Positions 44,770 through 52,412 of a stretch of DNA of 64,000 bases are shown piece by piece. The first letter of the stretch is position 1. Each line of letters begins with the position of its first letter. The DNA lies in NCBI GenBank assembly GCA_964564435.1, contig CAZMAT010000002.1:1-64000 (forward strand). The letters are read 5' to 3'. This stretch comes from Fermentibacter sp964564435 (GTDB lineage: Bacteria; Fermentibacterota; Fermentibacteria; Fermentibacterales; Fermentibacteraceae). The notes beneath the pieces were generated by a model, which saw nothing but the letters and a program-made list of their open reading frames with translations, did no database searches and was not told the DNA's origin. Made by a program: the position numbers and the translations under genes.

Positions 44770-46370
44770 CGCACCGTATCTGGCTTTTAGCGACGTTCGC
44801 CGCAGCCGTTCCAGCATCCGCACAGAACTATAGATTCGAGATCCCGAAGTATGTCTGCAACGTGTCCCTTGAAGAGGACGCCACTCTCGCGATATACTAC
44901 GAGATAACGTTCCACTGCATGCCGGGCGCCGATCCCATCGACATCGTGGACATCGGCTTCCCGACCCGGGACTACGACATCGCAACGGTCGCCGCCGAGA
45001 TCGATGGAACGCCCCTCTCGACCATAAGGCCGTCCGAGTACATCGAGGTGGGGGTGGAGATCCCTCTGGGCGACGAATCGATCATGCCCGGCGAGACCTC
45101 GGTTCTCCGGGTGAGCGGCAGCAATCCGGGCATGGCCTTCAGGGATTCCTCAGATCCTTCGTACGCGTCGACGGAGTTTTCTCCGACATGGTTCAGCGCC
45201 CCTTACCTGCAGGGCGAGAGCAACTGTGTCATCTCGTTCGCCTTCCCGCCCGGCGCCGATTCGGCGTCCGTCAGGTATCACGGCATGCCCTTCACCGGCG
45301 CATGGGTCTCCGATGACGGAAGGGTCGTCTACGAGTGGCGCATGACCGTGGCCATGTCCTCTGCGATAGACATCGGAGTCTCCTATCCCGCCTCTCTGCT
45401 TTCGGTGGAGGTTGCGGACGCCCCGCGACAGTCATACGGTTCGGGCGGGGGCGTCGACAGGTCCTGGATGGAGGTCGCCTGCCCCGTCATCTGCGGTGCC
45501 GCCTTCCCCCTGGCCTTCGCCCTGATCCTGGCATTCACGATCATCAACGCCAACCGCAGGAAGCTCGACTACCTGCCCCCGAAGCTCGGGGTCGAGGGTA
45601 CGGGGATAAAGAGGGGGCTCACGGCTCCTATGGCGGCGATGCTCCTCGAACTGAAGCTCGACAAGGTCTCGGCGCTCATCCTCTACGGGCTGGTGCTCAA
45701 GGGCGCCGTCGATCTCGAGTCCGACGAGACGGTCCCCGGCGCCCGGCCCGTGATGAGGAGGAGAACGCCGGCGCCCGAAGGCCTCCACGACTACGAGAAG
45801 GGTTTCCTGGAAGCTCTCTCCGAGGGCCCCGGGGGCGCGGTGAAGGTCGATGCCGACGGCCTGCAGAAGGTCTTCGTCGCGATGGTCAAGGACCTGAAGG
45901 AGAAGATGACGGGCTTCTCGGCACGCGAGACCAGGGAATACTACAGGTCCATCATATCCACTGCCTGGAAGACGGCCTCCGAAGCGGGCACCCCCGAGAC
46001 CGTGGGTGCGGTCCTGGGCGAGCAGCTCCAGTGGATGATGATGGACAAGGATTTCGATGAAAGGGTGGGAAGGCTGCCTTCTGCGGCCTACATCCCGATA
46101 GGGTCCCTGGGCTCCCACGGGACCGGCCGGCTCGTGACGGGCCGGGGCAACGTCAGTATCGTCCAGGCCTGCTCCCGCATCGCCGGTACGCTCGAGTCCG
46201 CGGCGGGAGGCATGGTGTCATCGTTCTCCTCGATCGCAACCGGGGTCGCTTCCGTGACGAATCCGATCCCGGTGAGAACTGGCTATGGCGGGAGATCGGG
46301 CGGCGGATCGTGCGCCTGTGCCTGCGCATGCGCGGGGTGTGCCTGCGCCTGCGCCGGAGGTGGGAGATGA
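44763..46370 (+). CDS. DUF2207-like membrane protein with alternating Cys-Ala C-terminal tail
   Basis: A 535-residue protein. Residues 1-20 are a signal peptide (WLLATFAAAVPASA). Residues about 25-235 form a beta-rich extracytoplasmic domain; a single membrane helix at about 240-262 (AAFPLAFALILAFTIIN) is followed by basic NANRRKLDYLPP, so the rest is cytoplasmic. The next segment (LTAPMAAMLLELKLDKVSAL) resembles the winged-helix part of DUF2207/TIGR04222-type proteins. The last 19 residues (517-535) read CACACACAGCACACAGGGR: seven Cys, nearly all separated by one Ala, after a GGRSGGGS linker. The next gene, a radical SAM enzyme, starts inside its stop codon. I infer the tail is its substrate. 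Confidence 0.85.
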   Translation: MVAHRIWLLATFAAAVPASAQNYRFEIPKYVCNVSLEEDATLAIYYEITFHCMPGADPIDIVDIGFPTRDYDIATVAAEIDGTPLSTIRPSEYIEVGVEIPLGDESIMPGETSVLRVSGSNPGMAFRDSSDPSYASTEFSPTWFSAPYLQGESNCVISFAFPPGADSASVRYHGMPFTGAWVSDDGRVVYEWRMTVAMSSAIDIGVSYPASLLSVEVADAPRQSYGSGGGVDRSWMEVACPVICGAAFPLAFALILAFTIINANRRKLDYLPPKLGVEGTGIKRGLTAPMAAMLLELKLDKVSALILYGLVLKGAVDLESDETVPGARPVMRRRTPAPEGLHDYEKGFLEALSEGPGGAVKVDADGLQKVFVAMVKDLKEKMTGFSARETREYYRSIISTAWKTASEAGTPETVGAVLGEQLQWMMMDKDFDERVGRLPSAAYIPIGSLGSHGTGRLVTGRGNVSIVQACSRIAGTLESAAGGMVSSFSSIATGVASVTNPIPVRTGYGGRSGGGSCACACACAGCACACAGGGR

Positions 46371-47698
46371 AGCTCTTCGACAGGACTCCTCCTGGTCCGA
46401 TAGCACCCGCCGGGCTCCACCACTACAGACGGGGTCCGAGGAGGATCCACCTGAGGGTGGGGCGGGACGGCAGCGGCGTGCTCTCCATAGACGCATCGAA
46501 GATCGTCCATCTCAACCGGACCGCCTGCGACATGGCCTGGCTCGTACTCGAGGGCGTGCCGCGGCGCGAGGCGGTGAAGAGGATCAGGAGCCTCTACAGG
46601 ACCGGTTCCGGCCGCGCGGGGGAGGACATCGATTCCGTCGGACGGGCCATCGATGCGTTCCTGGAGGAGGGCTCGGCCTGCCCCGTGGAGTTCCTGGGGC
46701 TCGACAGGCTCGAGCCGTTCTCGGTGCCTGTCGAGGCGCCGTTCAGGGCCGATCTCGCCCTGACCTACAGGTGCAACGTCGACTGCCTCCACTGCTACAA
46801 TGGAGACAGGGAGAGCACCGAGCTGGACACCGGCTCCTGGCGCCGGATCATGGGCATCCTCTGGGATGCGGGGGTGCCGCACGCCTGCTTCACGGGAGGC
46901 GAGGCCACGCTGAGGGACGACCTGCCCGATCTGATAGCCCATGCCGAGAGCATCGGCATGGTAGCCGGACTCCTGACGAACGGAGTCAGGCTGGCCGGCA
47001 GGGCATACCTCGACACGCTGGCAGGGGCCGGCCTCGACTACGTCCAGATCACCCTGGAATCCCCGGAGGAACCGGTCCACAACGGGATGACACGGTCCGA
47101 CTCGTTCGCGAGCACCGTCGAGGGTCTGAGGAACACTGCAGCTGCGGGCATCTACGCCATCACCAACACCACGCTCACGAGGCTGAACGCCGGAACCGCA
47201 GCTGCGATGCCCGGCTTCCTGGCGAGCCTCGGGATCGGTGCCTTCGCGATGAACAGCATCATCCACAGCGGCCGGGGGCCGACCTCGGGCGTCGAGCTCT
47301 CGCCGGACGAGACTCGGGACATCCTCCTGCGGGTGAGATCCGAGGCCGACCGCCTTGGGATGAGGATGATCTGGTATTCGCCGACCCGGTACTGCGATCT
47401 CGACCCTGTCGCACTCGGGCTGGGACCCAAGAGGTGCACTGCGGGACAGTACAACATCTGCGTCGAGCCGGACGGCTCGGTCATACCATGCCAGAGCTAC
47501 TACGAGAAGGCTGGGAACCTGCTCACCGACTCCTGGGACAGTATTTACAATTCCCGCCTGTTCAGGTCGATCCGCGAAAGGGACTGGCTGGGCGGGGAGT
47601 GTCTGGAGTGCATCGACAGGGACCTCTGCGGGGGAGGCTGCCCGCTTCCTGCGGACGGTTCCGGGGTCGCGTGCCCCGACATGCTCTCCAACCCCTGA
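46367..47698 (+). CDS. Radical SAM/SPASM enzyme with PqqD-like N-terminal domain
   Basis: A 443-residue enzyme. Residues about 15-105 look like a PqqD-type peptide-recognition domain (IVHLNRTACDMAWLVLEG, then EDIDSVGRAIDAFLEEG). The radical SAM core has the CX3CX2C cluster at C136, C140 and C143, then TGGEATLR. From C357 onward a SPASM region holds eight Cys (RCTAGQYNICVEPDG, VIPCQ, GECLEC, LCGGGCPL, VACP) for auxiliary iron-sulfur clusters. Such enzymes modify ribosomal peptides or protein tails. ATG 46367 overlaps the stop of the Cys-tailed gene (ATGA), and its GGAGG site lies within that gene's tail codons. The reaction, perhaps thioether formation, is inferred. Confidence 0.92.
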   Translation: MKLFDRTPPGPIAPAGLHHYRRGPRRIHLRVGRDGSGVLSIDASKIVHLNRTACDMAWLVLEGVPRREAVKRIRSLYRTGSGRAGEDIDSVGRAIDAFLEEGSACPVEFLGLDRLEPFSVPVEAPFRADLALTYRCNVDCLHCYNGDRESTELDTGSWRRIMGILWDAGVPHACFTGGEATLRDDLPDLIAHAESIGMVAGLLTNGVRLAGRAYLDTLAGAGLDYVQITLESPEEPVHNGMTRSDSFASTVEGLRNTAAAGIYAITNTTLTRLNAGTAAAMPGFLASLGIGAFAMNSIIHSGRGPTSGVELSPDETRDILLRVRSEADRLGMRMIWYSPTRYCDLDPVALGLGPKRCTAGQYNICVEPDGSVIPCQSYYEKAGNLLTDSWDSIYNSRLFRSIRERDWLGGECLECIDRDLCGGGCPLPADGSGVACPDMLSNP

Positions 47699-47705
47699 GA
47701 CGGCC

Positions 47706-48395
47706 ATGTCAGGGGGATGGTACGGCCTGCCCCTCGAGGCCAGGGATGCCGTCTACCGAAGGCAGGCCTGCGAGACGGCCTCGCTCAGGCGCTTCATCTA
47801 CGGCCTCCTGAACCCGAGGTCCGCCGGATCGGTGCTGGAGCCGGGATGCGGGACCGGCCTGGTTCTCGAAGAGGTCTCGACCCTCACCGATGCGGTGCTC
47901 ACAGGCATGGACCGGGATGCGGAGGCTCTCTCCATGGCATGCAGCAGAACTGCTAGGCTCCATGCCGTCGAGTGCGACATAGAGACCGCCGCTCTTCCCC
48001 TCTCCGGGATCGTTCTCCTGTCCCACGTCCTCCTCGAACTGCGCAATCCCGGGGAGTTCCTGCGGAGAATCCGGGATTGCCTCGAAGGGGGCGGGAGGCT
48101 GGCCGTGCTGGGGGAATACGACTGGGATTCCGCTGAATGCCGGGGAGACCACGGCGTGCTCTCGAAGATGAAGCGCTCCATGGCTGACGACGGCCTCGAT
48201 CTGGCCCTGGCAGGCAAGCTGCCCGGGCTCCTGGAGAGGTCCGGCCTGCGGGTGATGCACTCGGGGAAGACCGTCTCGGCCCGGCCATTCGATGCAGGAT
48301 TCCTCTCCGGTCTTCCAGGCGTCCTCGGGGAAGGCGAAGCCGCCCCCGAATCGCCTCTCCTTCTCCCGGTGAAGTGGGCGGTATGCGTGAGGTGA
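47706..48395 (+). CDS. Class I SAM-dependent methyltransferase
   Basis: A 229-residue Rossmann-type methyltransferase with SAM motif I VLEPGCGTGLVL (near residue 45), motif II GMDRDAEAL and the post-motif ILLSHVLLEL, then a C-terminal extension. It starts seven bases after the radical SAM stop and overlaps the metallopeptidase gene by 13 bases, so it is almost certainly cotranscribed. Substrate unknown; it may act on the same protein as the radical SAM enzyme or on small molecules. Confidence 0.85.
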   Translation: MSGGWYGLPLEARDAVYRRQACETASLRRFIYGLLNPRSAGSVLEPGCGTGLVLEEVSTLTDAVLTGMDRDAEALSMACSRTARLHAVECDIETAALPLSGIVLLSHVLLELRNPGEFLRRIRDCLEGGGRLAVLGEYDWDSAECRGDHGVLSKMKRSMADDGLDLALAGKLPGLLERSGLRVMHSGKTVSARPFDAGFLSGLPGVLGEGEAAPESPLLLPVKWAVCVR

Positions 48396-49123
48396 CTGGG
48401 GATCCCCGGACCGTACGGGTTGGAGGTGCGCCCGGGGTGGAGCTCCATGTGCGCCGGAGCACCAGGGCCAGGCGGGTGAGTCTGCGGGTTTCGGCCGGGC
48501 GTGCCGAGCTGGTCGTCCCCGCAGGCGTGTCCGAGAGCAGGGCCAGGGAGTTCGCGGAGTCCAACGCCGCCTGGATAGTCCGCAAGCTCGAGGAGTCGCG
48601 CGGGCATGCCGGCCCGGTGCAGGCCGCCGCGGGTCTTCCCGGCATCGACGTGCTCGCCTCGGAAGGGGCGAGGTTCCCGTACCGCGGAGCAACGGGGGTC
48701 TTGCGGGTGGAGATCGGGGACGCCAGCAGGATGAGGGTCGAGAAGGACGGATGCTTCGTCGTGCATGCCCCGGCGGGCGCAACGTCCTTCGACGTCGAGA
48801 AGGCACTCAGGGTGTTCCTGGATGGAGAACTGGAGAGCGTGTTCGGGATGTGCCAGGCCAGGTTCCGGGCGGAGACGGGCAGGACAGCCGCCGGTCTGAG
48901 GTTCCGTGACATGAAGACGCTGTGGGGGAGCTGCAGCGCATCCGGCATGGTGACGCTCAACAGGCAGCTGTCCCAGCTCCCGGTCGGGATCGTCGAGTAC
49001 ACCTCCTACCACGAGCTCTGCCACATCGTGGTGAAGGGCCACGGGAGGGAGTTCTGGAGCCTCCTGGCCGGTCTGGTCCCGGATTTCCGGAGCTGCAGGG
49101 ATTATCTTCGGAAGTGCCGATAG
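48383..49123 (+). CDS. YgjP-type (DUF45) zinc metallopeptidase
   Basis: A 246-residue M48-related protein of the YgjP/UPF0758-neighbour DUF45 family: RARRVSLRVSAGRAELVVPA at the start, then TLWGSCSASGMVTLNRQLSQ and the metal motif HELCHIVVKGHGREFW near the C-terminus (HExxH plus a downstream His). These signatures are diagnostic of the YgjP group. It overlaps the methyltransferase gene by 13 bases and ends the plus-strand operon. Its substrates are not established; a proteolytic role for the operon's tail peptide is speculative. Confidence 0.88.
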   Translation: MREVTGDPRTVRVGGAPGVELHVRRSTRARRVSLRVSAGRAELVVPAGVSESRAREFAESNAAWIVRKLEESRGHAGPVQAAAGLPGIDVLASEGARFPYRGATGVLRVEIGDASRMRVEKDGCFVVHAPAGATSFDVEKALRVFLDGELESVFGMCQARFRAETGRTAAGLRFRDMKTLWGSCSASGMVTLNRQLSQLPVGIVEYTSYHELCHIVVKGHGREFWSLLAGLVPDFRSCRDYLRKCR

Positions 49124-49163
49124 CCGGAGACGGAATCCATGAAGTGTCCGACCGGGCGGGAGC

Positions 49164-50033
49164 TCAGCGGATGGGCGGGAGCGATACCCTCCGGCTCGAT
49201 CCCCGCGACCAGACCTCGGCGTCCAGGCTGTCGGCCGACTGCATGAGGAGGCCTCTCACGGATTCCGGGTGGTAGGTCCTCACCGTGTCCACCCTGGTGA
49301 TGACGTCACCCGGCCTGAGCCCGCACTCGTCCGCCATGCTGCCGGTGTCGACCGCTACGATGAGAACTCCCGCGGGCCTGCCCGTATCCGCACCGGCAGA
49401 ACAGGACGTGGCCGTGATGCCGAAGGGGACGTCGTTCCTGGGGGAGCCCATCATGGCCAGATCCGCCCATATGTACCACATCTGGGTCGGGATGACGGCG
49501 AGATAGTCTATGGCCGATGCCGTGATCGAACGGCTCTCGTAGGTCACCACGCCCGTCACCAACCCGACCAGGACTCCGGTGGAGTCGAAGGCGCAGGCGC
49601 CCATCAGCCCCTCCATCCTCGGGGCCGAGAGCAGGAGGGCGCCGTCGTCGTAGTGGCGCTCGACCCTCGCGGAAATGGAGATCAGGCCTGAGATGCCCTG
49701 CCCGACGAGGTTCAGTACCTCCCCCGTCCCGGGCACGCGGCTCCCTGGCCTGGAGAACTCGTCGAAGATGTCGTCCCCGAAGGAGAGTATCGCGATGCCG
49801 AGATCGGGGCAGATGTGGACCGTGTCGGGCTCGTAGATCTCGCCGTCGAACTCGACGAACGGGGGCGAGTCGGGCCCCGCGAAGGCGCTCAGTGCGGCGA
49901 CATGCCTGTCAGAGATGGCCACGCCGGTGGAGAGTTCGGTCACTCCCGGCACCCTCTCCCGGCGGATAGTCACCACCGGCGGGAAGGAGGCCTGCGCGGC
50001 GAGGGCCGCCATCAGCACGGCATGGAGGATCAT
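49164..50033 (-). CDS. HtrA-like periplasmic protein with PDZ domain, apparently inactive
   Basis: A 289-residue exported protein (signal LHAVLMAALAAQA). Residues about 20-195 have the trypsin-like HtrA layout (TGVAISDRHVAALSAFAG, DLGIAILSF, EGLMGACAFDSTGVLVGLVTG), followed by a PDZ domain (GVLIVAVDTGSMADECGLRPGDVITRVD). Where active HtrA proteases have G-N-S-G the protein has LMGAC, and the usual catalytic His position reads Ala, so it should not cleave proteins. It begins four bases after the anti-sigma gene, in an ECF sigma operon, like DegS- or DegQ-type sensors. I infer a binding or sensing role. Confidence 0.75.
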   Translation of the reverse strand: MILHAVLMAALAAQASFPPVVTIRRERVPGVTELSTGVAISDRHVAALSAFAGPDSPPFVEFDGEIYEPDTVHICPDLGIAILSFGDDIFDEFSRPGSRVPGTGEVLNLVGQGISGLISISARVERHYDDGALLLSAPRMEGLMGACAFDSTGVLVGLVTGVVTYESRSITASAIDYLAVIPTQMWYIWADLAMMGSPRNDVPFGITATSCSAGADTGRPAGVLIVAVDTGSMADECGLRPGDVITRVDTVRTYHPESVRGLLMQSADSLDAEVWSRGSSRRVSLPPIR

Positions 50034-50037
50034 GGGG

Positions 50038-50487
50038 TCAGAAAGTGACCAGGCTGGCTGGCCTTATGTAGGCTGTCAGGGGAGGCGTGGTGACGTCGTG
50101 CTTCCAGGATTCGCCGACGTTCTCGGCCTTCTCTGCAGCTGCGTCGATCGTGCTCTGCATCTGTCCCCCGCCGCCGCCCAGGGTGAGCCCCAGCGCTATC
50201 AGCAGAGCGGCCACGAAGGGCAGAGCCACTGCGTATCTCCTGCGGATCCGGCTCCTGGGCCTGATCTCCATAGCGGCCAGCCTGGCCCTGACGCGCTCCT
50301 CGAGATCGGCCGGGGGCTCGGGCCTCGAAATCTCCCGGAAGACCCTGGAGATGTCCCTGTTCATCTCGAGCATGCGCTTGCAAGACCTGCACCCGGCGGT
50401 GTGGAAGTGCAGGAGCTGCTCCTCGCCGGGGCCCGACCTGCCGTCGATGACCCTGTCCATCAGTTCGAGGGCTTCCCTGCATTTCAT
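50038..50487 (-). CDS. Zinc-binding transmembrane anti-sigma factor
   Basis: A 149-residue protein: an N-terminal anti-sigma zinc finger with H-x3-C-x2-C (HTAGCRSC), a basic segment, one membrane helix (AVALPFVAALLIALGLTL, about residues 90-107) and a periplasmic tail. Its ATG overlaps the ECF sigma stop by four bases (ATGA), as expected for a cognate anti-sigma. It should hold the sigma factor at the membrane until a signal reaches its periplasmic part. Confidence 0.85.
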   Translation of the reverse strand: MKCREALELMDRVIDGRSGPGEEQLLHFHTAGCRSCKRMLEMNRDISRVFREISRPEPPADLEERVRARLAAMEIRPRSRIRRRYAVALPFVAALLIALGLTLGGGGGQMQSTIDAAAEKAENVGESWKHDVTTPPLTAYIRPASLVTF

Positions 50488-51077
50488 CTCCAACGCTCCC
50501 ATGCCTCGCTGAGGGATTCCCTCAGCTGTGCCCTCGCCCGGTTTATCCTGGATTTGACGGTGCCTATCCTGACGCCGAGGACCTCCGAGATCTCCTCGTA
50601 GGTGAGCTGCTGATCCTCGCGCAGCAGGAACGGTTCGCGGTAGTGGACGGGGAGCCTGTTGATCGCCTCTTCGAGGGAGGCCCGGAGTTCCCGCCTTCCG
50701 GATTCGTAATGGGGGGTGGTCGCCACGGGGCTGGTCAGGTTGACCGAATCCTCGGGGACCTGCATCCAGTGGGACCTCCTCCTCCACTCCTTCTTCGCCA
50801 GGTTGCTCGCGATGGTGAAGATCCAGGTCACCAGGGGGCGCTCCGGGTCGTAGTGGTCCCTGTACTGGTGTACCCGGCAGAAAGTGATCTGGAGGAGTTC
50901 CTCGGCGTCGTCCTCGTTTCCGAGCATCCTGATCAGGAGGGAGTAGACCGGACCCTGGAACCTCCTGATGACCTCGGAGAACGCTGCCTCGTCGCCCTTG
51001 CACAGGGCGATCATCAGCTCGGAATCGGTGCGTTCGTCCCTGACCTTCTGTCGACCTTTGACCAGCCTGACTGCCAC
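50484..51077 (-). CDS. ECF-type RNA polymerase sigma factor
   Basis: A 197-residue extracytoplasmic-function sigma. Region 2 is recognisable (GDEAAFSEVIRRFQGPVYSL, NEDDAEELLQITFCRV, LVTWIFTIASNLAKKEW) and region 4 has the helix-turn-helix LTYEEISEVLGVRIGTVKSRINRA. No region 3 or C-terminal SnoaL extension. It is the first gene of a three-gene operon with its anti-sigma and an HtrA-like protein, and a promoter with a perfect TATAAT lies upstream. Confidence 0.93.
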   Translation of the reverse strand: MAVRLVKGRQKVRDERTDSELMIALCKGDEAAFSEVIRRFQGPVYSLLIRMLGNEDDAEELLQITFCRVHQYRDHYDPERPLVTWIFTIASNLAKKEWRRRSHWMQVPEDSVNLTSPVATTPHYESGRRELRASLEEAINRLPVHYREPFLLREDQQLTYEEISEVLGVRIGTVKSRINRARAQLRESLSEAWERWR

Positions 51078-51115
51078 TTCACCCTCCGGTATCGGCCCTG
51101 TGATCTTCTCTCGGC

Positions 51116-51144
51116 ATTATACCGGAACCCCGCCTCCGTGTTCC
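51116..51144 (-). promoter_or_regulatory. Promoter of the ECF sigma operon
   Basis: On the minus strand GGAACA (51144-51139) and a perfect TATAAT (51121-51116) are 17 bases apart; the sigma gene starts 38 bases below the -10 box. The -35 box contains GGAAC, which resembles ECF-type -35 elements, so dual or auto-regulated transcription is possible but not shown. Confidence 0.55.
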
Positions 51145-51152
51145 AGGCATCA

Positions 51153-52412
51153 TCAGTGCACGAGCAGGGCGACGGGCATCGAGAGGCTCACGGCCGCCAA
51201 CAGGGCTATCACGGCGATGCAGACAGCATTGTAGAGCCTGCCGTTGACATGGCTTCCCATCTGCGAGGCGTCGTTCACCAGTATTAGCATGAATACGAGC
51301 ACCACGGGCAGCACCAGCCCGTTCACGACCTGCGACCAGAACATCACCTTCATGTACGGGATACCCGGGATTAGCATCGAGCCGGCTCCGAGCACGAGGA
51401 GCGCCGTGTAGAGGACGTAGAACTGGGGGGCGGACCTGAAGTCCCTGCCGACCCCGGACTCCCATCCGAATGCCTCGCATATCGTGTAGGAAGTCGAGAG
51501 AGGAAGGATGCTAGCCGCGAACACCGACGCATTCAGGAGCCCGAACGCGAAGAGGTACGAGCTGAGCCTGCCGGCGAGGGGCTCCAGGGCCCTTGCCGCG
51601 TCGGCGGCGCTCTCCACTGGGATGCCCGAGGTGTGCAGCTCCCCGGCGCAGACTATCACGATGCAGGAGGCCACGAGACTGACCACGATGCATCCCAGGA
51701 CGGTGTCCAGCCTGGAATAGGCGTAGTCCTTCACCGGGATGTTCTTCTCGGCCACGGAGGCCTGCTGGTAGAACTGCATCCAGGGCGCGATCGTGGTGCC
51801 GATGATCCCCACCGCCATTACCACGAACGGCCCCGAGAGGTCGAGGTCCGGCTGCACGAATGCCCGCGAGATGGCCGGGAGATCGGGCTGCATGATGAAG
51901 AGCGTCAGGGGATAGGCCAGGTAGAAGACGCACGCCACCAGGAACACCCTCTCGACGATCCTGTAGCTGGCCTTCGTCACCAGCAGCCATACCAGCGCGG
52001 TGCAGACAGGGATCGCCACCGAGGGCGGCAGGCCGAGGATCTGGCCGGCCGAGGCGATGCCGGCGAACTCCGCGGTGATGTTGGCGAAATTCGTGGCCAG
52101 GATCAGCACCATGAGGGAGAACGTCACCCTGACCCCGAACCTCTCGCGGATCATGTCCGACAGGCCCCTGCCGGTGACCACGCCCATCCTGTTGACCATC
52201 TCCTGGACCATGACCAGGAAGACCGTGACCGGGATCATCAGCCAGAGAAGCCTCAGGCCGAACTGGGCCCCGGCCTGGCTGTACGTCGCGAGGCCCCCTG
52301 CGTCGTTGTCCACGTTGGCCGTGATGATGCCCGGGCCCATCACGGCCAGGAAGAGGGCCGCCCGCCTCCACAGGCCGGGCCTGCGAACCTCCCCTCCCGC
52401 TTCAGCCCGCAA
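51153..52412 (-). CDS. Nramp-family divalent metal transporter (non-DPGN type)
   Basis: A 419-residue membrane protein with about eleven helices. TM1 reads GPGIITANVDNDAGGLATYSQAGAQFG: the metal-site DPGN motif of Mn/Fe Nramps is replaced by DNDAGG, as in Nramp-related groups with altered metal preference. TM6 is GIIGTTIAPWMQFYQQ, replacing the usual A-M-P-H. I place the start at TTG 52412 overlapping the MgtE_N gene by 11 bases; GTG/ATG just before GPG would truncate the N-terminus. It is coupled to a gene with MgtE_N and CBS domains, implying Mg or Mn regulation. Confidence 0.82.
   Translation of the reverse strand: MRAEAGGEVRRPGLWRRAALFLAVMGPGIITANVDNDAGGLATYSQAGAQFGLRLLWLMIPVTVFLVMVQEMVNRMGVVTGRGLSDMIRERFGVRVTFSLMVLILATNFANITAEFAGIASAGQILGLPPSVAIPVCTALVWLLVTKASYRIVERVFLVACVFYLAYPLTLFIMQPDLPAISRAFVQPDLDLSGPFVVMAVGIIGTTIAPWMQFYQQASVAEKNIPVKDYAYSRLDTVLGCIVVSLVASCIVIVCAGELHTSGIPVESAADAARALEPLAGRLSSYLFAFGLLNASVFAASILPLSTSYTICEAFGWESGVGRDFRSAPQFYVLYTALLVLGAGSMLIPGIPYMKVMFWSQVVNGLVLPVVLVFMLILVNDASQMGSHVNGRLYNAVCIAVIALLAAVSLSMPVALLVH

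Noticed and set aside
46311..46367. Cys-Ala tail as an accidental simple repeat or frameshift
   Set aside because: Cys and Ala are encoded by mixed codons, the frame ends at a stop coupled to the next gene, and alternative frames here give arginine- and leucine-rich nonsense. A conservation check is still needed.
46285..47811. Alternative-frame ORF overlapping the radical SAM gene
   Set aside because: It has no domain and is only an open frame by base composition; the radical SAM frame has all catalytic motifs.
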